Assembly: GCA_046756985.1 (NCBI GenBank)
Contig: JBHHXG010000067.1
Location: forward strand, 1-7,774
Origin: JBHHXG01 sp046756985
Lineage (GTDB): Bacteria > Pseudomonadota > Zetaproteobacteria > Mariprofundales > Mariprofundaceae
Length of the DNA stretch: 7,774 bases
Reading direction: 5' to 3'
Below the pieces are notes generated by a model, which worked only from the letters and a program-made list of their open reading frames with translations, made no database searches and was not told the DNA's origin. The position numbers were made by a program, and so were the translations under genes. Of this stretch, positions 1-4,647 are shown piece by piece (within the stretch, counting starts at the first letter, position 1; every line of letters begins with the position of its first letter).

Positions 1-50
1 ACCGTTGCCAGTACCCCCATTGCCTTATGCAGCAATGATTTGAATTTCAT
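1..50 (-). CDS. Partial gene start, signal-sequence protein (possibly oxidase subunit II)
   Basis: Only the first 16 codons are in the window. On the minus strand an ATG at 50 opens a frame reading MKFKSLLHKAMGVLAT, a positively charged start followed by a hydrophobic run, as in a signal peptide or first membrane segment. An AGGAGGG lies 6 nt upstream (57-63), which is an excellent ribosome binding site. The gene overlaps the last 26 nt of the SCO gene in another frame, so translation is probably coupled. A later in-frame ATG at 20 has poorer spacing to any Shine-Dalgarno. The position after subunit III and SCO suggests cytochrome c oxidase subunit II (often made with a signal peptide) or a c-type cytochrome. 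That identity is inference; the start itself is well supported. Confidence 0.6.
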   Translation of the reverse strand, partial: MKFKSLLHKAMGVLAT

Positions 51-933
51 GATTAACCCTCCTACGTTTCATTATTGAAAAACTAAAAACAATAAGCCCG
101 ATCCCGAAGATCAGCGCTCCGCCCGCGATAAAAAGCGGGATATTAATGGCATATTTTCCATCCTTGTAGTTGTAACTGTAACAGGCGCCCAACACGAAAT
201 TGATAACGTTTGCCGGAGAAATCTCCTCGCCTATCGCCTTGGTGATTGACAGCTCCATATCGTTCGGGCTGATAGACCCACCATAAAGAAAGCGGGTGAC
301 CCGCCCTTCCGGAGACAGCATGATATACACGTTCGGATGCAGAAACATCGCGTCACGTGGCGACCAGAAGAACTTGTAACCGATGGATCCGGTCAGCTTC
401 AGGATATCTTCCTTGCTCTTCATCGTCGTCATCTGCCAGCCATCCGGCAAACCATCCCTGAACCCTGCCTTTTGCATGAAGGTTGTAAGCGTGGCAGGCG
501 TATCATGCTGATCAAAAGAAACAGTCAGCACATCATAATCCTTGCCCAGCTTCCAGTCATCCACGCCTTCCAGCGTATGGCGCAGATTACGGTTCAATAC
601 GGAACAGGCTCCATCGCAGGTATAATAAGACAGCGCCAGAATCACCGGCTTGCCCTTGCCAAACAGATCACCCATGGCGAATTCATTGCCGTCAGCTTCC
701 TGAAGGATAAAGCCATAGTCGATCTTCTGGCCAAGATTGGCCTTTTCATCAATGCGCACCACATTGGGATCCACATCAGAAGTCTGACTGACGTTCCCGT
801 AGGCCGCATAGGCGTTGCCGCCAAAACCGGCGATGGCAGCCCCCATTGCAACAAGCAGAAACGCCAGGGCAGGAACCGGCAAAAGCCGGTTCCGCCATGA
901 CGTCGCTGCAAACTGCGAGGAAGAATGGTTCAA
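25..933 (-). CDS. SCO1/SenC family copper chaperone for cytochrome oxidase
   Basis: Membrane-anchored thioredoxin-fold protein of the SCO1/SenC/PrrC family, which delivers copper to, or keeps reduced, the CuA site of cytochrome oxidase in the periplasm. The copper ligands are visible: the CDGAC motif (Cys106, Cys110) and His199 in FLHPN. An N-terminal hydrophobic segment (about residues 17-38) ends near AYA-A, which could be a signal-peptidase site. A second hydrophobic segment near 264-286, followed by KRRR, gives a C-terminal anchor that the simplest SCO proteins lack. Another cysteine, Cys251 (ACYSYN), lies just before it. The start is TTG with a weak AAGG upstream, 16 nt after the subunit III stop; the next in-frame ATG (Met30) lies inside the hydrophobic segment and would destroy it. 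It is probably co-transcribed with subunit III and the following gene. The family is clear; the exact start is less certain. Confidence 0.93.
   Translation of the reverse strand: MNHSSSQFAATSWRNRLLPVPALAFLLVAMGAAIAGFGGNAYAAYGNVSQTSDVDPNVVRIDEKANLGQKIDYGFILQEADGNEFAMGDLFGKGKPVILALSYYTCDGACSVLNRNLRHTLEGVDDWKLGKDYDVLTVSFDQHDTPATLTTFMQKAGFRDGLPDGWQMTTMKSKEDILKLTGSIGYKFFWSPRDAMFLHPNVYIMLSPEGRVTRFLYGGSISPNDMELSITKAIGEEISPANVINFVLGACYSYNYKDGKYAINIPLFIAGGALIFGIGLIVFSFSIMKRRRVNHEIQIIAA
57..63 (-). promoter_or_regulatory. Ribosome binding site deciding the start of the partial gene
   Basis: The minus strand reads AGGAGGG, 6 nt before the ATG at 50. It lies inside the SCO coding sequence, over the codons for the basic residues after the C-terminal membrane segment. 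This site is why I place the next gene's start at 50 rather than at the ATG at 20. Confidence 0.6.
872..893. repeat. Perfect 9-bp inverted repeat (hairpin) in the sco 5' coding region
   Basis: The arms GGAACCGGC (872-880) and GCCGGTTCC (885-893) are perfectly complementary and separated by AAAA. In the minus-strand mRNA this gives a GC-rich stem with a UUUU loop, starting about 40 nt after the TTG start of sco. It encodes residues around NRLLPVP. No run of U follows, so it does not look like an intrinsic terminator. It could affect mRNA stability or the subunit III/SCO expression ratio. Confidence 0.6.
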
Positions 934-949
934 GTTACAGCCTTACGCC

Positions 950-1705
950 TTACCAGTAGTAAACCTGGAGCAGCACCCAGCAACCAAGCACGTTCACAAA
1001 GTGGACGTACATCGTCATCGAACGGGTGTATGAGAAGCTCAGTTTACCCCTGAAGGCCTGCGGCACACAGGTCAGCATCACCAGCAACCCAAGCACGATA
1101 TGTGCGAAATGGATACCGGTAAAGCCGTAGAGTGCTGTTGCATAGGCATTCACACCGATGGTGAAGCCCTGTGCAGCCAGATCAGACCAGCCACCAATGG
1201 TCAAATACATGAACACGGCCCAGATCGCAGCAGAGATCAGGACGAATGTGGCAAAGCCGCCGGCATCGCCATTGATTTCCTTCTTGCGCGCAATACCAAT
1301 GGTAAAGCTTGATACGATCAGGACAATCGTGGCAATCAATGCGCCATCTGAATCAATGGCCGGTGTTCCTTCTGGCGGCCATACCGGCGCACCCAGACGG
1401 GCCACCCAGTAACCGGCCAGAACACCACCAATGGTCATGATTTCCGTGCCGATGAACATGAACATGGCCGAAGGACTCCAGCCTTCGTCGTCGATCACGC
1501 CAATCGTTTCCGCCGCCCAACCGAGCCCACCGCCAACAGTCATGGCAGCGCCAATAGCCAGGCAGACCAGCGCGGCAGTCGGCTGCTCATAGTTGAATTG
1601 CAGCATAAACGCCCATGGCAGAAACAGGCCTGCACCGAAACCAACCAGTAACGGATTCGGGCTTGTATGCCAGTGCGCTGTATAATGCTTAATTTCTTCA
1701 GACAT
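950..1705 (-). CDS. Cytochrome c oxidase (heme-copper oxidase) subunit III
   Basis: Integral membrane subunit III of an aa3-type heme-copper oxidase, the proton-pumping terminal oxidase that reduces O2. The 251 residues contain seven hydrophobic segments, roughly at 18-36, 43-65, 79-102, 121-138, 150-171, 184-211 and 230-250. Family signatures include FMFIGTEIM with Glu88 (the conserved membrane glutamate), WPPEG at 109-113, YGFTGIHFAHIVLGL (His199, His202) and the C-terminal YVHFVNVLGCW (His235). The frame stays open upstream to 1939, but those residues do not resemble the family. The ATG at 1705 is preceded by AGGAGG (1715-1720) and gives a normal length. It is the first recognisable gene of the minus-strand operon, with sco 16 nt downstream. 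Subunits I and II are not in view, so the oxidase subtype remains an inference. Confidence 0.94.
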   Translation of the reverse strand: MSEEIKHYTAHWHTSPNPLLVGFGAGLFLPWAFMLQFNYEQPTAALVCLAIGAAMTVGGGLGWAAETIGVIDDEGWSPSAMFMFIGTEIMTIGGVLAGYWVARLGAPVWPPEGTPAIDSDGALIATIVLIVSSFTIGIARKKEINGDAGGFATFVLISAAIWAVFMYLTIGGWSDLAAQGFTIGVNAYATALYGFTGIHFAHIVLGLLVMLTCVPQAFRGKLSFSYTRSMTMYVHFVNVLGCWVLLQVYYW

Positions 1706-1714
1706 TATCAGTTT

Positions 1715-1720
1715 CCTCCT
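1715..1720 (-). promoter_or_regulatory. Ribosome binding site of the subunit III gene
   Basis: AGGAGG on the minus strand, 9 nt before the ATG at 1705. It selects this start over the longer open frame reaching 1939. The TGA of a short upstream frame (1708-1710) falls between this site and the ATG. Confidence 0.75.
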
Positions 1721-1876
1721 CTTCCTTGCAGTATAAAACATTGAAACACAGGCCATGCCATGGTCTGGGAACCGACAATACAGAGAAGCGAAGCCAATAT
1801 CAGCCCGGATGAATATGCTCCGGAATAAGTTTGATTGCTCCCCTCTATGGCGGCCCTGATCCACGATATGAAATCC

Positions 1877-1890
1877 TTGATACAGATCAA
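1877..1890. promoter_or_regulatory. FNR/Anr/FixK-type binding box
   Basis: TTGATACAGATCAA matches the TTGAT-N4-ATCAA consensus recognised by FNR, Anr and FixK-type regulators with no mismatch in the ten defined bases. Its centre is 178 nt from the subunit III ATG and about 370 nt from the CBS ATG. On the plus side AACAAT (1911-1916, four of six to TATAAT) lies near the distance expected for activation from about -40. On the minus side I see no good -10 at the class II distance; CATATT (1812-1817) is a weaker, more distant candidate. Which operon it controls, and whether by activation or repression, cannot be settled from sequence. Confidence 0.6.
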
Positions 1891-1994
1891 GAAAGCCTGC
1901 TTTGAGTGCGAACAATACACGCTGCCGGGAAATGCGCAAGCGCCTGTTTCACTGAAATTTAATCAACTGTTAATTCCACCGCATCAGCATCTTT

Positions 1995-2010
1995 GAATAC
2001 TATAATATTC
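1995..2010. promoter_or_regulatory. Consensus -10 (TATAAT) inside a near-perfect palindrome
   Basis: GAATACTATAATATTC is a 16-bp palindrome with one mismatched pair. It contains TATAAT at 2001-2006 on the plus strand and TATAGT on the minus strand. This fits a promoter -10 element overlapped by an operator. No good -35 is present at the usual spacing on either strand, so an activator would be needed. If used in the plus direction, the leader to the CBS gene would be roughly 240 nt. Confidence 0.35.
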
Positions 2011-2015
2011 ATGAA

Positions 2016-2028
2016 AATCAATATCTTA
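2016..2028 (+). promoter_or_regulatory. IHF-consensus match
   Basis: AATCAATATCTTA satisfies WATCAANNNNTTR exactly and sits in an AT-rich stretch next to the TATAAT palindrome. It also overlaps the small palindrome TCTTATAAGA (2024-2033). IHF bending between regulator sites and promoters is common in divergent regions, but short AT-rich matches also arise by chance. Confidence 0.3.
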
Positions 2029-2070
2029 TAAGAATAAAAACGCTCCATAAACCCTGCTTATCATGTGATG

Positions 2071-2088
2071 ATGCAATACTTATTGCAT
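2071..2088. repeat. Perfect 18-bp inverted repeat, operator-like
   Basis: ATGCAATA and TATTGCAT are perfect 8-bp complements around a CT centre. Size and symmetry suit a dimeric helix-turn-helix repressor site. It lies about 70 nt downstream of the TATAAT and just upstream of TTGAGA (2093-2098), which could serve as a -35 for a weak -10 near 2116. It is not a terminator: the stem is AT-rich and lacks a following T run. The cognate regulator is not in the window. Confidence 0.45.
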
Positions 2089-2243
2089 GCAGTTGAGACA
2101 CTTTTATTAATCTTAAATAACAGCAGAAACGATTAGGGCGCAAGGGCAGGCACTTCCTCCATTCACAAACACCGCCGATGTTGCTACGCTGCCCGCTTCT
2201 GATAAAGCCGTGTCTGTCGCTATGATGCCGGCACCAAGTTTGT

Positions 2244-2248
2244 GGAGG
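2244..2248 (+). promoter_or_regulatory. Ribosome binding site of the CBS-pair gene
   Basis: GGAGG, 5 nt before the ATG at 2254. It argues against the in-frame GTG at 2242, which overlaps the site itself and would add MEGL. Confidence 0.7.
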
Positions 2249-2253
2249 GACTC

Positions 2254-2697
2254 ATGCAAGTATCCGAAGTAATGACAACTGGTCTGCTTACCGCCAAACC
2301 GGCGGACACGCTACGGTCTGTTGTGCAGAAAATGATTATGCGCCGCTGTGGCTCGTTGCCGGTGGTGGACGACAAGGAGGCGCTGGTCGGCATTGTCACT
2401 ATCCGTGACACGATGCTGCCCCTGTATCCGAACTTTGGTGAATATGTGCATGATACGGTGCATGCCCGCGATTTCGCAGAAATGGAGGAAAACTACAAGA
2501 AGGTCATGTGCATGAAGGTCAAGGAAGTCATGACGCCGAATCCGATGACCGTTTCACCCGACGATTCCGTGTTGAAAGCCGCATCCTACATGGGCCTGAA
2601 AAACCTGCGCCGCATTCCGGTGGCCGAAAATGGCAAACTGGTGGGCATGGTCAGCATCGGCGACATTAACCGCGGTCTGTTCATCCATCACACCTGA
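2254..2697 (+). CDS. Stand-alone CBS-domain pair protein
   Basis: A 147-residue cytoplasmic protein made of two CBS motifs and nothing else. CBS1 covers about residues 2-57 (VSEVMTTGLLTAKPADTL to GIVTIRDTM). CBS2 covers about 86-142 (MKVKEVMTPNPMTVSPDD to GMVSIGDIN). The helical linker at 58-85 is acidic and methionine-rich (ARDFAEMEENYKKVM). Asp52 and Asp137 sit where CBS pairs commonly hold the ribose of adenosyl ligands such as AMP or ATP, and T49/S134 are the adjacent small hydroxyl residues. Such single-pair proteins usually sense nucleotide or energy state, but partner and ligand are unknown here. It is the first gene of a probable four-gene operon; the peroxidase starts 40 nt downstream with no terminator between. 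Confidence 0.9.
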   Translation: MQVSEVMTTGLLTAKPADTLRSVVQKMIMRRCGSLPVVDDKEALVGIVTIRDTMLPLYPNFGEYVHDTVHARDFAEMEENYKKVMCMKVKEVMTPNPMTVSPDDSVLKAASYMGLKNLRRIPVAENGKLVGMVSIGDINRGLFIHHT

Positions 2698-2728
2698 TTT
2701 TAAATTCGCTCTGTTTAAGTCAGTGTAT

Positions 2729-2733
2729 GGAGG
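2729..2733 (+). promoter_or_regulatory. Ribosome binding site of the peroxidase gene
   Basis: GGAGG sits 4 nt before the ATG at 2738 and only 1 nt before the tandem ATG at 2735. The second ATG is therefore the better start and gives MKVRILAL as N-terminus. Confidence 0.65.
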
Positions 2734-2737
2734 CATG

Positions 2738-3802
2738 ATGAAAGTTCGCATTCTTGCGCTTGCATCGCTTCTCGCACTATCAGCCTGCGACAGTAGTCAA
2801 GCCCCCGCACCGGCCGCAAAACAGCCTCAGGCAAAGATTGAGGCCGTTAAGGTAGTGGAACCTGCTGCAAAGCCTCAACACCCCGACGTGCCGGAAGGCA
2901 TGGATGCCCTACCCGCAACAGCGCCCGAACCCGCGGACAACCCGACGACGGAGGCAAAAGTTAATCTGGGCAAAAAGCTTTATTTTGAACCCGCCCTGTC
3001 CAGAAGTGGTCAATTCTCATGCAATTCCTGCCACAATCTCGGCACCTTCGGTGTTGACAATCAGAAGACCTCCATCGGTCACAAGTGGCAACGCGGCGGC
3101 AGAAATGCGCCGACGGTGTTGAATTCAGCCTTCTGGAGCAGGCAATTCTGGGATGGCCGGGCGCCATTGCTTGAAGACCAGGCCAAGGGCCCGCCGTTGA
3201 ATCCAGTGGAAATGGCATCCGAAGATGAGGCGGAGGTCATGGACCGCCTGCGTACAGCCGGCTATGGGCCATTATTCAATTCGGTATTTGGTGAAAATGC
3301 GCTGACCTATGACAATATGGCCAGGGCCATTGCCGCCTTTGAGCGTACGCTGCTGACACCGAATGCAATGTTCGACCGTTATGCACGCGGCGAAAGCGGA
3401 ATGTCGGAGGCCGCCATGCGTGGCATGCAGAAAGTGGATGAGGCCGGCTGTCTGGCCTGTCATTCCGGACCATTGTTTACCAACAACACCTTCCAGAAAT
3501 TCGCTTATGGTAGCGATGAGGGCTTGAAGGCCGTGACCGGCAAGGAAGAGGACGACCATGTCTTCCGCGTACAGTCCTGGCGCAATGTTGCGATGACCGC
3601 CCCCTATTTTCACGATGGCTCCGCGGCCACGCTGGATGAGGCTGTGCGTATCATGGCAAAAACGCAGCTGGATACGGAATTATCCGATCAGGATGTGGCC
3701 GACATCGTAGCCTTTCTGGAAACACTGACGGGTGAACCTCCGGAGATTGGTTTCCCTATTTTGCCTCGCCCAGCAGGGCACGCGCTGCCATGGCGCGACT
3801 AG
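2738..3802 (+). CDS. Di-heme cytochrome c peroxidase, lipoprotein form
   Basis: Periplasmic bacterial cytochrome c peroxidase (CcpA/MauG superfamily) that reduces H2O2 to water with electrons from c-type cytochromes. The 354 residues begin with a lipoprotein signal peptide ending in the lipobox LSAC (Cys17). A low-complexity Ala/Pro/Lys tether to about residue 70 follows, so the enzyme is probably membrane-anchored. Heme sites are CNSCH (95-99) and CLACH (238-242). By similarity to the Pseudomonas-type enzymes, His115 (SIGHKWQRGGRNAPT), Trp138 in QFWDGR and Glu158 in PVEM match the distal His, inter-heme Trp and catalytic Glu. Met306 (RIMAKTQ) matches the Met ligand of the high-potential heme. 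This pattern suits a classical, reductively activated peroxidase rather than MauG. The frame extends upstream into the CBS gene, but the GGAGG and signal peptide fix the start at 2738. The CysQ-like gene follows after 35 nt. Confidence 0.94.
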   Translation: MKVRILALASLLALSACDSSQAPAPAAKQPQAKIEAVKVVEPAAKPQHPDVPEGMDALPATAPEPADNPTTEAKVNLGKKLYFEPALSRSGQFSCNSCHNLGTFGVDNQKTSIGHKWQRGGRNAPTVLNSAFWSRQFWDGRAPLLEDQAKGPPLNPVEMASEDEAEVMDRLRTAGYGPLFNSVFGENALTYDNMARAIAAFERTLLTPNAMFDRYARGESGMSEAAMRGMQKVDEAGCLACHSGPLFTNNTFQKFAYGSDEGLKAVTGKEEDDHVFRVQSWRNVAMTAPYFHDGSAATLDEAVRIMAKTQLDTELSDQDVADIVAFLETLTGEPPEIGFPILPRPAGHALPWRD

Positions 3803-3837
3803 GAAAATAACCGGTTTCGGCCTGAAAGAGGAATAGC

Positions 3838-4647
3838 ATGATCGCAGCTGGATTATCCGTTATAGAAAGCCAGACCATCCGGGCCTGTCAGGCGGCCGGC
3901 AAGGCGATTGAATCGGTTCGCGCCGATGGCATTAGTGCCGACTACAAGGATCAGTCTAAAACAGATCCCGTCACTGCAGCTGATTATGCAGCCGATGCGC
4001 TGCTGAAGAAAGAACTGACCACGATCATCCCCGGCAGTTGCTATTTCGGTGAAGAAAGTGATGAGGAAGGCAGCGTTGACAATCCCTACTGCTGGATTGT
4101 CGATCCACTGGATGGCACCAAGGAATTTATTCGCAACATTCCTGAATATGTGGTGTCGGTTCTGCTGCAGAAAGATGGCGAGGATTTGCTTGCCGTGATT
4201 TATAATCCGGCCACGCAAACCACCATTTCAGGCACATCCGGCGGCGTGCTGCTGGATGATATGCCGGCACAGGCCACGCAGCATGGCGAATTAAAGGGCG
4301 CTCGCGCCCTGGCCAGCCGGACGGAGACCGAGGCCGGTGAATGGGATAATTTTCAGGATCTCGATCTGGTCACCACCGGCTCGGTGGCCTGGAAGTGCGC
4401 GCTGGTTGCTGCTGGCCAGGCGGATTTGACGTTTACGCTCCGGCCACGGCATGTATGGGATGTCGGTGCGGGATTTGCCCTGGTGCGCTGGGCTGGCGGT
4501 CGCATCAGCAACAAGGAGGGCGGCCCTGTGCCAATCACACCGACCCATGAAAAAGTGCGCTGTTTCCTGGCCTCCAATGGCCTGCTGCATGCAGAACTTC
4601 TGGAGCGCCTGGAAGATGTACCGCTGGGGCCGGACCGCCGCAGCTAA
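3838..4647 (+). CDS. cysQ: CysQ-like 3'(2'),5'-bisphosphate nucleotidase / inositol monophosphatase family
   Basis: Mg-dependent, Li-sensitive-type phosphatase of the inositol monophosphatase superfamily. It most resembles CysQ, which converts 3'-phosphoadenosine 5'-phosphate (PAP) from sulfate assimilation and sulfotransfer to AMP. The 269 residues show the family motifs in order: DPVTAADYAAD (43-53), GEES with Glu72, WIVDPLDGTKEF (86-97) with metal ligands Asp89 and Asp92, and HVWDVGAGFALVRWAGG (205-221) with Asp208. Length is normal. The ATG at 3838 has GAGG 6 nt upstream (3828-3831). It lies 35 nt after the peroxidase stop and abuts the downstream kinase gene with no gap. Substrate is inferred: family members also hydrolyse inositol phosphate, NADP-type or sugar phosphates. 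No sulfate-assimilation genes are in the window. Confidence 0.88.
   Translation: MIAAGLSVIESQTIRACQAAGKAIESVRADGISADYKDQSKTDPVTAADYAADALLKKELTTIIPGSCYFGEESDEEGSVDNPYCWIVDPLDGTKEFIRNIPEYVVSVLLQKDGEDLLAVIYNPATQTTISGTSGGVLLDDMPAQATQHGELKGARALASRTETEAGEWDNFQDLDLVTTGSVAWKCALVAAGQADLTFTLRPRHVWDVGAGFALVRWAGGRISNKEGGPVPITPTHEKVRCFLASNGLLHAELLERLEDVPLGPDRRS

Larger units (their letters stand above)
1706..2253. promoter_or_regulatory. Divergent control region between the oxidase and CBS/peroxidase operons
   Basis: About 550 bp with no convincing gene, separating two divergently transcribed operons. The part from about 1953 to 2125 is visibly AT-rich compared with the flanking genes and holds several palindromes, a TATAAT and an IHF-consensus match, listed separately. 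A perfect FNR-type box lies closer to the oxidase side. From about 2125 to 2253 I see only weak promoter-like hexamers (TTGCTA at 2181, GATAAA at 2201, spacing too short) and then the CBS ribosome binding site. A short open frame at 1708-1920 is treated under findings. The length and density of sites suggest coordinated control of both operons. Confidence 0.6.

Noticed and set aside
337..900. Plus-strand open frame of 187 codons
   Set aside because: Antisense shadow of the sco gene; no ribosome site and no recognisable motif.
1706..1939. N-terminal extension of the subunit III gene to a start at 1939
   Set aside because: The extension is unlike any subunit III N-terminus, covers the FNR box, and the AGGAGG site supports the start at 1705.
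2181..2206. TTGCTA...GATAAA promoter for the CBS gene
   Set aside because: The spacer is only 14 nt and both hexamers are imperfect; support is too weak to list as a promoter.
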